Positions 46,101 to 60,700 are shown, numbered from the stretch's first letter. The stretch: 64,000 bases of DNA from Ligustrum vulgare (GCA_963555705.1 OY743187.1:13406133-13470132); one strand, 5' to 3'. Numbers and translations are program-made. Notes: generated from the sequence alone by a model not told the origin.

Positions 46101-47656
46101 TGATAAGCGTATTTTATACACTTATTTGTATGTCTAAATTAGGATTAATTATTGTCGTTTGGGAATATTTGCTATTTAATTTATGTTTATTTGTTTACCT
46201 TTCAGAAAATGTCCCAATTGAAGAAGAATGAAGCAATTAATGGAAAAATGACACGATTGGATGTTAATTGGAGCTAAATTGGACAAGTGAGGAGTTTGTG
46301 ACAACAGCCGGGAAACATGCTTGGTGCCAAAGTGACTAAATCAGAGGTTGGAGGACCTAATTGAATGAATTAAGAGCTTGAATGGTCAAACCGAGAAGAA
46401 GATAAAGTTTGGGGACTAAATTGCAACAATTGAAAGTTGAGGACTGAATGTGCAATTAAAAGTCAGGGACAAACTTGCACAGCCGGAAGAATGATGAAGT
46501 CGCGATCTCTGGTCACACACCAAGCGATCGCGAGAAGACTCAAAATTGTAACCCGAGAGTTTTAATGAAGTCCACGCGATCGCTAGGGTTGATACCACGC
46601 GATCGCGTGAGTATCCGGCTGGGCCAACTGTGGGCTTTTTCTCTCGATTTTTATCGGACTTTTCTCTTCTTGACCTAGGTTTTCTCCAAAAGATATATAT
46701 ACAACATAAGAGGCACGAATATGAGACCTTTGCCTCTCCATAGAACAAGCCACAATAGAGAATTCAACATCAAATTCTTGGAGAATCAAGCATTGCAAAG
46801 GCGCGTGAATTGGAAACAGTTGAAGAATTGATAATTGGTGCAATCTTTCCATTCTTTATATTGTTTTTCAATGAACGTTTATTTTTACTGTTTTTTTGTT
46901 ATTTCATGATGATGTGTAACTAATTTTAACGTTGGGATCAACGATGTAGCCTAGTTAATTATTTTAATTCAATATTCCGTATTTTAACGCTTTAATGCAT
47001 GTGTTGATTTATTATTGCGTTTAATGCGTGAATGACCTAGCCACTTATTCATGATTTTATGTGTTATTTTCATAATCCGAGAGGTGAGTTAATAACATAG
47101 ATCTAGGTAATAAATCCGGTAATTGAACGAGAGATAGAGATATACTCTTGTAATTATTGCGGTCGTGTGTGAATTCTAGAATGTAATGCATCTAGATAAG
47201 GAATATTCAGACCCGCTGTAGAGATACATGGTTGACTTATTTAGGTAGAGTTGATTTAAACTCGAGAGAGGAATTTCAATTTAAATTAGTGAATTCGACC
47301 GAATGCATATTTAGGAAATAAAAATGGAATTGGAATTGATTTAATTGGTTAGGTGAAATCGTGAATCCCAACTACTTTACAATCATCTTTTAAAACAAAA
47401 CAATTTCACAATTTAATTATTTAATTCAATCATCTTTTAAAACAAAACAATTTCACAATTTAATTATTTAATTCATCTTCTTAGTTTTAATTTAAAACCA
47501 CAAATTCTATTTCGTCTGTTCAAATAAAATTAGAACTAAAACATTTCGGTACTTAGTAAATAGTCCTCGTGGGAACGATAATCCGGACTCTAAGGTCCAC
47601 TTTATTACTTGATTGCGATATCGTACACTTGCGATCTCAAATTCAAACGCACAACA
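46101..47656 (+). repeat. 3' LTR of the Athila/Tat-type element
   Basis: As the 5' LTR, plus a 47-bp tandem duplication containing TTTTAAAACAAAACAATTTC. Confidence 0.9.
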
Positions 47657-48771
47657 GAAATTCCTCACACTAGAAATTAGGCCAAAGAGCCATTAGAAAG
47701 ATAGCTTCATTCTTCCAAAATTACAGAATTTCAATGTAAAGATGTAGGTTTAACCTTTTATTAGTATTAAGACATGTTAATATAATAACATGTTCTTGAT
47801 ATCCTAGATGAAATTCTACTCTATCAAATATAGTTGAATCCTTGAAGAAATCCAAGAAAAAAAGTTCAGAAACGCCGAAATTCCTATGTAAGTATCGATA
47901 CATTAAGAACATGTATTGATAGATGTATCAATACCTGTATCGATACCTCAAGACAGAAAACAAGTACCAATACATGTGACATCATCAATACTTCTACAAA
48001 GTAAAGAACTTCTTTCCGACTATTCTGGATCAAGGTGAGTTAGATATGTTTAATTGTTTACCATGCGAATTTCGTGGTTTCATTATAAGTTTCATATTTA
48101 ATATAATTGTTATATAGTCGTCAATATTATCTTGACATTATCGTGATCTTATTATAAGTTTCATATGATTATTATTCATTGTTAATGTCAACTTGATATT
48201 AATTATCTTTGTTTTATTATCAATCATATATTGATGCTAATATTTATTTATCTGTTTATTTAATATAAAAAATTATTAACAAGGTTTGTCTTTTTTCATA
48301 ATATTATGTGGGTATCTTGAGATATTATGATCTTAAATTTGTCTTAAAAAATGATTAACAATTCTTGACACGAGTAATAAAATTAAACATTGTGTATCAA
48401 CACATTTAATTCCTAAAACGGTCTTACTCTCATTTAAGTATCAATACACATAAAAGATGTATCAATACACGATACACTAATCAGTATTGTTTAGATATTT
48501 AATTCTTGTTCTTGCTTATGTGACATTTGATTCATTCGTTTAATAAAGATAATAATTTGACCTTGAGAATTATTAGTATATTATGTACTTGTTAAACAAC
48601 GTGCTACATTATTCTGTCACCATATAAAAATATAATGAAAATCTAACATTGATACTTCTGACAATTCTTAAACCTTATCTATCGATACATTGGAGTTATA
48701 AAATGATTAACGTGGTGTAACGATTTAATGCTCTGATCAATATTATTTTTGGGTAACTCTTGTTCTTGTTA
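47657..48771. other. Intergenic, with ATCGATACAT-type motifs
   Basis: The first hundred bases seem to continue the LTR-like DNA left of 41715. At 47890-47965, 48430-48475 and 48665 short inverted TATCGATAC/GTATTGATA motifs cluster. No gene. Confidence 0.4.
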
Positions 48772-50064
48772 TCTATATAATATATAAAAGTAGTTGAGTC
48801 AACCCCAGTCAATTTCACTATTTCCCTCCAAAACTCTTGTACTATGTGCAGATTTTATTTATTTATTCAATTTTTGGGGATTTCAATATTTATCATGTTC
48901 ACACTACTCATATCCCCTATCCAATAATCAACTTCAAAACTCACTTCAAAAATACTTAGACCTTCAATATTTATTTATTATTTTCAAAATCGCTGACGTC
49001 TACTTATAGTCTTCAATATTTATTGTGTTTACATGACTTCTATTTCCCGTCGCCTTTTTACACTGAAAAGCCAATTTTTTTTTTCTTTTTTCACTTTTTC
49101 AGAATTTGTTTCATTTTTCCCCATTTTCAAAATCTGTTGATTCATTTCTGTTTTCTATATCCTTTTTTTTTTTTTTTCCATTTCCCTATATACAACCTCT
49201 TTCATTTCTGTTATATATAATTATTATAAAGATATACACAATAATAAAAGATTCAATTAAAGAGTTATTTCTTTGAAAAAATGTGTACTGTTTAACATGA
49301 CCGCTCCACTCCACCTTCTATTTATCACGTTTTATGATTCAAAATTTCTGGTGCGGTGGTAATGCTTATTAATTATTAATATTTCAAACCAGTTGAAAAT
49401 AAAAAATCGTAAATTATTTTTTGAAAAAGTAAAAATGATTGGCACTACTTTTTTCTTCAAGACCTATGATATTTTGGGTCGTTGAACATAGATTTGAGTT
49501 TCTGACAAAAAAGAAAAAAATATTAAAACAATAATATTGTAGAGAAAGTTTCGAAAACAATATAGAATGCAAAATTATTTTGAACTAATAAGATGATTTG
49601 TTAATAGTCTATTTATATTATGTTCTGAATTTCTTTGTTGGGGTTGCAATGTGTTAACTAATGTTGAGCTATTTATAATAGTTTTGGGTTGGATAGATAT
49701 GTTAATGGTTTCGGCCGTTGAGTGAAGAAAAAACATATTATTCATTGGTCAGTATATATATTTGATGAAATTGTATATCACATTGTATAAAAAATAATAA
49801 AAACAAAAAACTAGAATTTTTTTTTAAAAAATTTGCTTTTATCGGGAAGTTTTTTTTTATTTTTTATGATATAAGAACGATAATTTGTTTGGTTTTATTT
49901 ATTTATATTTGACTTTTTTGTGTCAAAACTTCTCTTTTCATAAAAAAAAAAATGTGTTCTTCTAACATTTTCAATCTTACAAATAAATATTTGTGTTCAG
50001 TTATACAAATCCAACGTAAAATTTTCAGTTAAAAATTATGTCGAAATTTTATTACTAGATAATA

Positions 50065-50224
50065 CTCTCTCCGTCCTACAAAGATAGTCCACTATTTCTT
50101 TTTTGTCCGTCTCAAAAAGATATTCTACTTTATTTTTTAAGAGTGAAATTAATATTTTATATTCCATTTTGTCCTTAATCTGTGTGAAAATGAATAGAGA
50201 ACTATCTTTATGGGACGGATGTAG
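50065..50224. mobile_element. Stowaway (Tc1/mariner) MITE
   Basis: 160 bp with terminal inverted repeats CTCTCTCCGTCC and GGGACGGATGTAG, flanked by TA on both sides. Nested in the Helitron. Confidence 0.85.
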
Positions 50225-51003
50225 TACTAAATTATAAATCACATCATACATATAGTTTTTTTTTATTTTTTATATATAAATAATCTTATTTTTAGTTATT
50301 TAGTACATCTAAAAATTGGAGCTCTTTTTTATAGCGTATTATTAAATTATTAAATATTTTTATAGATAATTACATTTAATACGTAATTAATTTCTTATAA
50401 TAATTGTGATATTTTATTGGTCTTAATTTTATGGATAAATGTTTGGTTCAGTCATACAGATCCAATGTAAAATTCTCAATTAAAATTATATATAAAATTT
50501 ATACACATTCTTAATTTTATAAATTATGTTGTATTGAAATTTTTATAACTAAATCATATTATTAAGTTATTTATTACATATACATATTAAAGTTCTTTCC
50601 TATGTTGCATTATTTATCAAAATTATTTCAATGACACTTACATTTAATTCTTAATTAATTTTTTATTCCAAAAAGTCTCATATCACATTTTTTAACATTA
50701 ACGGTTAACAAATTTATCTATATTGTTTGAAATGATATTGTTATTAATAGTTTTTTGTCCTAACTGTTAATTTTAAAATTTCAAAAAGTAATTAATCATA
50801 CCAAGATATTCTTTGCTATATTTTAATTCAAAATTTATGATATTTTTTCACAATAATATATAAATTGTCTCCCAATTTACTTAACTAAAAATTGAGATGA
50901 TCAATAATAAATTATAATTTCAATCAGAAAATAATTACGTTGTAAAAATATTGAAAACCTAAAATATCATAAATTTGATGCAATATCTTTATCAACCTCG
51001 CAA

Positions 51004-51004
<1 letters not shown>

Positions 51005-51074
<70 letters not shown>
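51005..51074. repeat. (ATT)n microsatellite
   Basis: About 22 uninterrupted ATT units. The Leu-rich open frame across it is an artefact. Confidence 0.95.
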
Positions 51075-51075
<1 letters not shown>

Positions 51076-51622
51076 CATGTTGTTTTTCATTGTCAATTGT
51101 CAAAATATTGAATTTTATCTTTTATATGCATGGTCTCTATTATTAACTTTTTCATCTATTGTTTGAATGTTCAGAGTACATGAATATTGGAGATGCTACA
51201 TTTAAGTGTTCATTTTGTAAGGCAATTTTTTGGTTTGAGGAGATAGTGAATAATCGTCATAAAACTTGACGATCATATTCTATAAGGTCAAATTTTATCT
51301 GACAGTAATGCAGGATACAAGTTCTTTATTCCAAGGATATCGTTGAGCAATTCGAATTTTAGGATACTTATTAGATTTTAAAAATAATAATTTTCATTGA
51401 TGGTGTCATATGCAATGACTATCAATAAAAGTCAGCCACAATCATTTTCGCATGTATGACTTCTCCCTAAAAGGTTGATGTTTATACATGAAACTAATAA
51501 ATGATGAACTTATTTCTTATTTGTGAATGTTATTTATTTTGTTTAAAGATTCATTTAATTTCGAATAGGATTATTTTTATTCAGACGTTTCTTCCCGTGC
51601 ATCGCACGGGATGATTCACTAG

Positions 51623-53029
51623 TTTGAATATATAGATATTATGAATAACACTTGTACTTGTTTATATGATAAAACGCTTGTATTTGATTACGTAGTTTTA
51701 AATGTTATTTCGTGATATGTGTTCATTATGCATTGCATTAAAAGGATTTTCATATTTTTCCTTGTGCATTGCATGTAAATGAATTTCTTGCATGATATTA
51801 CAATCATACTCTATCCCACTTGTTAATATGTTTATGACGCTTGTCTTGATATACATGCCACGGAGTATAGTAATTGGATCACAATGTGGTTACGCTTGTT
51901 AGTGAATTTTAGGGATCTCAACTCCCTGTTTGAAATTCGTGGTATAGAAACCACGCTTGTAAAAGAACTCGTGGAATAAACTCCACGCTTGAACTTGGGG
52001 TTAAATTCCCTGCTTGTGCTCGCTCGGGATAATAGTTGATTGTAATACGGATCCCATTAAAAGTCATGCTTTCTTGAAAATATATACATTTGCATAAGTC
52101 TTGAATATATGAATTTGACTTGGGACTAGACTTGACTTGAGTATATGACTCGACTTGAATATATGACTAGTCGTGAATACATGAACTCGAACTTGACAGA
52201 CGTGAATATGACTTGATGTGAATATAGTCTTCACTGATTTCATAAGTAAAACTTGCACGAATCTTGAATATGATATGAATATAACTTGACATGAAAATAT
52301 GACTCAACGTGAATATAGGGTTGACTAGTTTAATAAGTAAAATTTGCGTAAATCATGAATATGTGAGGTTAACTTGTCTACGTGCAATAGCACAAGTGCA
52401 CCATACTCTATTCAATGGGCAAGTGTATACTCATCCTACGATATCTAACATTTCAAGTAATAACAGAAATGTAAAAGGAATTGATGCGGATCTTCAGACG
52501 GTGAGACAGATAGTGTTGTGCTAGGTGACGACCAGTGAGTTATGAACTTACTGAATAAGGTCTTGTATTTGAACTGTCAAACTCGCTAATGTTATTATTG
52601 TTACGTTTTATCTAAAAAAAATTAAAGTCAAGATCTTATTTAAATGTTTGTCGTTACTTTTTAAACGAATGAATTTTATTTTAAAGTAAAGTGATTTTGA
52701 AATTCTAGTTATGTGACGTCGTTTACGTCATTGACTAACGAAAAGAAAGATAAAAATATTTCTGCAATTTGTTTTATACGCCACATGTTGGCATTAGAAC
52801 TTGAAAATAAATAAAAATCTGGTCGTGCGTCACATGTTTAAAAACATAACATAATTCTTCAAATCACTTTTTAACCACACACATTTTTTCTCTCCATTCT
52901 TCAACCACATATTTTACTTCAAAAATATAAAAAATGTGTTGTTAAAACTTTTAACAAATAGAGATTAACTTCTGTTTGGTAAAATCTGTTTATAAATTTT
53001 GTTATAAACGGTCATGTATCAACATTTAA
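51623..53029. other. Intergenic with degenerate 'GACTTGAATATATGA' repeats
   Basis: About 52080-52380 contains many diverged copies of a 20-30-bp GACTTGAATATATGA-like unit. Around 51920-52010 are GTGG..CCAC(GCTTG) blocks. Possibly an old gypsy LTR. No gene. Confidence 0.4.
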
Positions 53030-53193
53030 CCCCTATTTGGTTCCTATTTTTTAATATCATTTTTTTACAGTACTCAAGCTACACCACATATCTTACTTTT
53101 GGCATACAATTTTTGACTTTTCAACTCAATCTACACCCCACATTCTCCAAAAACTCAATTTTTTTCAAAATTTGATGGGAATCAAACAAGGGC
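53030..53193. mobile_element. Tourist-like (PIF/Harbinger) MITE
   Basis: Terminal repeats CCCTATTTGGTTCC and GGGAATCAAACAAGGG, with TTAA on both sides. 164 bp. Confidence 0.65.
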
Positions 53194-53312
53194 TTAATTG
53201 GACATTTTTTTAAAGTCAACAATTTCCACTGGTTAGAGATTTACGTAATCCATTTTTTATTTTTTAAAGAAATGGATCAACGAAATGTTGACACACCATT
53301 ATTCAAATCACT

Positions 53313-53484
53313 GTTCTAAAAAGCTCGCTTACACATAAGCTTGGGCGCGTTTAGGTTTGAAGCTTGACATCGCCGCTTCGTCACGCTTCGCGCTTCACTC
53401 GAGCATTGCGCGCTTTTTCGCGCCTAGATGCTCTTAAGTTTGATGCTCGACTTCATCGCTTCGTCACACTTCGCTTTTTAGAAC
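53313..53484. mobile_element. hAT-like MITE
   Basis: Begins GTTCTAAAAAGC and ends GCTTTTTAGAAC, with CGCTTCG-rich arms typical of a widespread plant hAT MITE. The target duplication is unclear. Confidence 0.65.
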
Positions 53485-54725
53485 ACTATTATTTATAAAC
53501 AATCATTTATAAACGATTTACTAAAATGATGCTTAGATTGTAGAGATTCAGGAGATTGATATGAATTGAATTGCGTGAATTTTGAAATTTGAAATCTGGC
53601 TTCAGATTTTGTATATTAACAAATGCCAAAGGAAAACTTGAATTTTGATGGGAATTTGGGCTATCCAATTTGAAAAAAGAAGGGCGTTCATCGCCATATT
53701 CTATTCCTTATCATTAGTCCGATTGTCCGAAGTTATATTGGTTAAAACGATCGATTTTGTTGGGAAAAAGATCGGGTGGATCAATAACTTCTTATGATTT
53801 GTGATCGATAAATAAATTACGATCTAGAAAATTTGTGATTTGTGCCGAAGAATATAAATCATGACCTATAAAATTGATAATTTGTGACTTATAAAATTTG
53901 ATTTGTGACCGTGATGATAAATTTGTGACCTTAATATACTTAATTAATTATTAAAACATATTACATTATTTGTTTAATTAATAAAATTAACTATGACATG
54001 ACTTTAGAAGTTTTAAAACATTTTTGCTAATTATGAAATTGTACCTTCTAAATACCTTATATGTGTATTGTTCTCTTGATGAAACGTCTCGTGAAATTTA
54101 TAAAATTGATTTTTTAATTTAACAAACAACTGATTTAAAATAAGACAGTTCAATTTGATATTAACACTATTATAATATGTATTGGTAATAGTGTGTGTAT
54201 ATAGCCTTTGTAACGATTTGAACAATATTGATTCAAAAAATTTGAGAGGCTCAGGCAATATTGATTCAAAAATTCTACATAAACAACATATTTGAACAAT
54301 CCTCTCACATAAGGTTGTTCAAATATTTGTTCAAACGGGTTGCTCGAGTAGCAAGATTCATATTGATTTTAAACTGGACAGTAAAGTTTAATTTGAATCA
54401 AATGGATCATCGAACTGTTCAGAGTCCATTAGTAAAAATAACGTTGAAGAACAATCTCTATTCATTTGGTACATATAATTTTGCATACGGAAACATGGGA
54501 TGTTTTCATTTTCCCAAGAAGAAGAACATTGTCAAAAGGGCCAAAATTAAAACAAAATTTCATACAGCAACATGAGTTTCACAATATCAGGACACAACAA
54601 CGGCCAAGTTTTCTTTCTAACCAACCACGTCTTTATTATTAGCAATAACAACTCGAGCAACATCGAACAACATGAATAAGAAATTTTCCATTTTTCCTCG
54701 ACTCCTTAAGATATAAGGCCTCAAA
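53485..54725. other. Intergenic DNA 3' of the aminopeptidase gene
   Basis: 53790-53935 repeats ATTTGTGA(C/T)-type motifs like those in the hairpin at 25351. Presumed 3' UTR of the - strand gene near 54600-54725. No gene seen. Confidence 0.4.
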
Positions 54726-57700
54726 CTAAGAAGAGTTTTTCAGAACCCATGTAACTAGTGTTGAAATACCAAAACCAGTTGCTGTTTTCTTCTTATCATT
54801 CTGAACAGGGCCAGACATGTCAATGTGCATCCAATGGACCTTTTCATCAACAAACTGCATATACAGTCATGTCAGATGCCATTACTGAGACATACTATGA
54901 AACAATGATGAAAGAAAAAAACATTTATTGTCAAAAAATGCTGCTTCAACAAGAAAGAAAGAAAGGGTTGTTTTTTTTTTTGGGTGGGGGGTTGGGTTGG
55001 GGGGGGGGGGGAATATATACCTGCTTCAAGAAAAGAGCTGCAGTGATGGGACCACCTAGGCGACTACCGGTGTTCACCATATCAGCCACTCCAGATTTCA
55101 TGAATTCCCAATAACTTTCTTCCAGGGGCATCCTCCAAAGTTTTTCCCCGCTTACCTCTGAGGCTGCAAGTACCTCATTTGCCAGGTCATCACTGGGTGT
55201 AAAAACACCTGATTTTTTTATAGCAAGGATAAATCAGTGCAAAGATTTTCACAAGGAATCTCCAGGTTCAGAACACTTTGAGAATTCCAAATTATGAAAA
55301 AAAGCCTAAAACTATTGGGCCAGAGATGGTTCTCAAAGAACATGAGGACAAAACAAAGATATATAAATCACAACTAGCAATAGAAGGTCCAAGAGCAACA
55401 ACACAAGCCCTAGTCAATGTGGCCAAATCAACGATCTGCAAAAGATTAAAAAAATTATATAGCAAAACAGAAAGTGAACCTTAAATGTGGCCCGACATTC
55501 CCAAATAGTAAACAATTGAAAAGTTTATAATTTTCGTGACATCTATCTCGTGCCTTTCAGGTTCTCATTCCCTATATTGCAATACATGGACAACTGATAA
55601 AAGAATAACCCATAAACATGGTGTTTAACAAAAATAGAGATGTTAAGAAAATGAACTAAGTATACCTTCTCCACTCCTTGATTGCAAGCATATACCAAAG
55701 CATTTGCAAGTGTAAGTCTTCCTTCAGCGTCGGTATTGTTTACCTAAAGCATGATCAAAACTTAACATGTGAAATAAACTCATCAATATTAAAGAAGGCA
55801 AGTTGAGATAGACCAAGCTTCTGAAAGTGGGCAATTGAATTGATTGTTTCGTGTATATCTTGAACTTAAGTGGGTTCCATAAACTTAATGTCATTTTTTG
55901 AATACACGGGAGAAGCTTCCTTTAAATGAAACTGCCACATTTAATGGGGGTGGAGTGATAGTGAAACGTATTTGAAGGTAAAAGTTTTCTTTTAAACTTG
56001 TGTCTGACTAAGGTCACATGGACATCCAGTGTCATGCCAATTGACATTGTGAAAGCAAGGTACCCAAAGAACCATATGGAAGATTAAAAGCATGTTGGCT
56101 AAGCTTGAAAAAAGAAAGTAAAAGTTGCATATAGCCTCTAAATATGTTTGAATAACCTACTTTTTCTGACTTTTATTTAACTTAAAAAAGTTTAGTTCTG
56201 GAAGTAGCTTTTATCCTTAGTGAAAAAATACTTGTTTCCAGCTTACACCAGTAAAAGAATTATTTCTTTTGAAATTTATTCAATCAGTAAACATTTTAAG
56301 CACAGCCAAATGTGCTCTAAATGATCAAAATAAAAACCAAGCCGCGTACAACAACAAAGCAAACTGCTGTCATGTACGTCATTCTGCAGGTAATTATAGT
56401 TACATTTAAAAGAACTTAAGAATGTAATCTGGAAAAATAATAATAGCATCAGGTTGAATCCTCAAAATATACTAAAGACAGGTGCTAGCAAAAAATTGGT
56501 TAAATTTTCAAACTTGAGAAATCCAAACAAAAGAGAAATCTACTCTCCAGAGTGGAAATTTGTTGATAAAAAAAAATGTGGTAAAAAATATACTTTGTGA
56601 TATAGTGTTATCATGCACAATCAACTAATTCTCAAGTATTTGAACACCAAATGAAGATGTATAACATCTTTAGAAATTTAAAAATTTTATTGAACACACA
56701 TGCCAACACTTGTGCCACTAAAAAGCAACATAACTGAGCAATTCAAATTATTCAATATGTTAATAATGCATGTAAATGCAAAGAAATTATAAACGCAGTA
56801 AAGATATCCTAAATTTCTATCTTTTGTCCATTCTACTCAGTAAAATTGTCATGAACAGGAGGAATTGTAAATGAGAAACACAGAAGAAAAGGAAAGGGAT
56901 GTGCTGTCAATAAGATGTAAGAGCAGAGAAATGTATATGCAAAGTAGACATTGACCGAGCAACATGTATGAGCTTCTGCCAGATGAAATGTGGCTCCACA
57001 ATATGAAACTGAATGTTAGTACTTCAAATTCTATCTGCACCAAATCCAGACTCACTGTGTAGATAGATCTACTTTCAGTTGTGAGGATAAAAAAAAAAAA
57101 CTGTAAGCCAAAAACATACTGAGGAGAAATATTTTGTGATTATTACTTTTTGGGATCAATCGAAAGAATGTTCGAAAGAAAATAAGCAGAAATTCCAAAC
57201 CTGCACATCAAAGCCAAATCAAGACTCAACACAGTTACATCTAATACCAGATGTGAGTAAAATTGTGTAAAATAATAAATTGAAGGGAAAGATTATGAGA
57301 AAAAGGTTTAACCTTTGCAATGAGAGAATGAACATTTAAAAGTAAGTATTCACAAAATTAACAAAGAATTAAAAAGCCGAGATTATCCTATAGAAAAATG
57401 AAGAAATCACCTCAATGGTCTTTCCATTTGATGCTGTAACAATATCTCCAGGCCTCATACCTGTTCCACTTATCATATTCTCACAAGCTGCAATAATGAA
57501 ATGAACCTGCATAAATATCATTTGTTATTAGGTTTTTCAATCAATCTCTAAATACTTGGACTAAGATATGATTTATAGATATTTTCAGTTGACATATAAG
57601 GGGAGTTGCAAGCACGAAAATGAATCAAGTCCACAAAACAGCATGTTGTCCTTGAAACAGTAACAAGGAAACCAATTGAATCACCTCTACTCCAGCTGGC

Positions 57701-60700
57701 TTGATTTGGCCAAGAGCCTTTGCAGCACCCAATACAGCTGCTGATCCTCCCATGTCAAATTTCATGTTCTCAATGGAAGAACCTGATCCTGTCTTCATAT
57801 TGTAGCCACCACTGGAACATAAAAGAAGAAAATTCAAGAATTTGCATTACTGAGGAGCCCATGAAACACATACAACATCCCATTTCAACCATATTTCTGG
57901 ACAGCATCCCTTTAAAGTGTAAGTGAACTTTGGAAAACATATTCCTTCACCTGTCAAATGTCAACCCCTTTCCAACTAAGGCCAGCTTGGCTTTGACTGC
58001 TCCACCTGGAGGCCTGTAACATAAGTGGATGAAATGTGGAGGATTAGCAGATGCTGCTGCAACACCGAGATATGAACCCATTTTTAATTCTTTGCACTGC
58101 TCTACATCCAAGATTGTCGCAGAAAGAACATCACTGTGCTCAGAAGCAATCCTTTTGGCCTCTTCTGCTAGTATTCCTGACATATCAAGTAACCAAAATT
58201 GACAAGAACCCCCATGAAGAGACTGAAGAAATAAAGAAATATACAATTTAAAAGGTCATAGAAAATGAGATTCCCAGCTTAATTACACAAACAAATTCCA
58301 AAATAATTACTCTTTGATAGGTAATTAAAGTAATAGCAAAAGGAAATAGGATGATATGCAAGATTACTAACCAGGTGTGAGTACATTTGCAGGTGCATTT
58401 ACTAGCTCTTTTCCAAAAATTATCCCAGAACAAACATATTCTGCATTCTTGAGTTTTTTTTCCATCTCAGGTCCAGTGCCAAGACCAAGAATATCCACGG
58501 ATTTGAGAGTCCCTTTTTTTGACACAGACTTGAATCTATTGTCTTCATAAGTGCCCAATACACATCCTTTGGCATTTGGAACATTCCCCAAAATTAATTC
58601 CATGAATTAGCAACAAACTGACATTTCAGGTCAAATGAAAGAGAAGGAATATAGAAAAAGTACCAGTAGCCATTGCTGAAGCAATGCTTAGCTTTGATTC
58701 AGTAGAGAGCTCTGCGGAAGAAGCAAGTATGATTGCAACATTACTTGCCTGAGCAGATTTAGCTGCTGCAGCAACTGCCTCACCAAGACAGCGATATGTA
58801 GCAGTTGCTGATGTCGCTGATCCTAGGCCAATTAAACATACCCTTTTCAAGCTAAGATTGGGAAGCCTAAGAACTGTTGACTGTCCAGCCTTTCCAGTAA
58901 AATCCTCCTCCGATGATGCTTTAGACAACAAACCACCTAATTGTGAATCTAGTTTTTGCAGGACTATATTCTTTAACATTGAATTGTCATCTTTGATCAT
59001 GTCAGTATCAGTTGTGCCTACTGCAAGTATGTCTCCTTTCCATGCTAACAAATCAATCTCTTTTGCTGTAAATGATATCTTTAATCATTCAATAATAAAA
59101 ATCAAGTTTAGTGATGCTGCAATTAGTCTCCCAAAATACTTAACAAAGAAAGCTGTTAGACATATAAACACATACTATAAGTTTAAGCGGGTTAATTACA
59201 CAAAATACCACCCATGTTTACCAAAAATTTAAAATCTACCACTAATGTTTCAAAATGACCAAACTACCACTTATGTTTAAAATTCTTACGCCATATACCA
59301 TTCTCTTAACTTTCTAGCATAGTTGAATGTTAAATGATGACATAGAGATGACATGGCTCTACCTTCTAGCAAGTTATCGCAACATAAACATTGAATGAAT
59401 TTTTTTATTTTTTTTTAAAAGAGGTTGCACGTTTTTTTTTTTTAATTTATTAATGAAAAATTAAAATTTAAACATCCAAAATACTAGAAAAACTAAAAAC
59501 TAATAAAACACAAAGGGGTGTTTTAAATTATAAAAACAAATTGATAAATTTTAAAAAGTGAAAAATAAAATATAAAATTGAAAATTCTGATAAAAGAAAT
59601 TATTAATTTTAATTTTTATTTGTGTATTTAATATTTTCTTAGAATTTTTTTTATGTAAATGCAGCTCTGTTTTTTAACACAATCATTACAATTTATAAAT
59701 CAATTTAATCTCTATTTGACGGTTACATTATAATTCAATTTCTAATTTAACCATGCATTTATTTATGTTTTTGACTTTTGAGGCAAAATGTGCGGTTAAA
59801 AAGTTGGGAAAAAAATGTGCGTGGTAAAAATTGGTTCTAAAAATTGTGTTCTTTATAAGGTTTGCTCGACGGCTTGGTATCGTCATTTATTTTGATTTAT
59901 TTGAGTTTTTTAGATAAAATGTATGGTTAAAAACTTGATAGAGAAAATGTGTGCTTATAAAATGATTTGAAAAATTATATAAATTATAAATTGAATTACA
60001 ATGTAACAGCCGAACAGAGACTAAATTGATTTATAAATTGTAATAATTACATTAAACAACAGAAATGTATTTACATAAAGAATTCTAAGAAATATTAAAT
60101 ACACAAATAAAAATAAAAATTAATAATTTTTATGTCAGATTTTCATTTCTAAATTTTTATATTTTATTTTTCAATTTTTTTTAATTTCTCACTTTTTAAA
60201 TATATCATATATATTATATATATGGGAAATATAAAACCCATCCACAATGTGGCGGATGGGGGTTGAATAATGGTGGATGGGTCCCACTGTCCACCCACAA
60301 TAGAGGTGTGTGGTGTGGGTTTCATAAGAAACTCACAATGGATTTTAGATCAGAGCTCATATATATATATAAAATTTTTCATTAAAAATAGTAAAAAGAA
60401 ACTATGTGTAACCTCTTTTTAAAAAAAAAATCTATTTCAATGCTTATATGGAGCCAACTTGCTAGAAAGTAAGGTCACGTCATCATTTAATATCCAATTA
60501 GGCTAGAAAGTTAAGAGAATGGTATATGGAGTAACAATTTTAATTATAAGTGGTAGTTTGCGTTATTTTGAAATGTCAACGATATATTTGAAATTTTTGA
60601 TAAACGTGGATGGTATTTTGTGTAATTAACCTAAGTGTAAGCACTTGTATGCAAATACATATATAAACAGACACTGAAATATTCAACTTCTTTCAGTATG

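Larger units (their letters stand above)
41715..47656 (+). mobile_element. Non-autonomous Athila/Tat-type LTR retrotransposon
   Basis: LTRs 41715-43223 (1509 bp) and 46101-47656 (1556 bp) begin TGATAAGCG and end CGCACAACA. The flanks GAATT and GAAAT match at four of five bases. The primer site TTTTTGGCTCCGTTGCCGGG directly follows the left LTR, the tRNA-Asp type used by Athila/Tat/Ogre elements. The polypurine tract TTTGGGGGTATT precedes the right LTR. Only a short gag-like ORF is present; protease, RT and integrase are absent. I count roughly 20 substitutions between LTRs (about 1.3%), so insertion is recent. The right LTR carries an extra 47-bp tandem duplication near 47380-47475. Confidence 0.9.
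48772..51622 (+). mobile_element. Non-autonomous Helitron (2.85 kb)
   Basis: Starts TCTATATAATATATAAAAG after an A and ends with hairpin CCCGTGCATCGCACGGG, eight bases, then CTAG before a T. These are the diagnostic 5'-TC, 3' hairpin plus CTRR ends and A|T target of Helitrons. There is no Rep/helicase ORF. It contains a Stowaway MITE and an (ATT)n run. Confidence 0.85.

Noticed and set aside
50975..51166. Leu-rich small protein
   Set aside because: Translation of an (ATT)n microsatellite.
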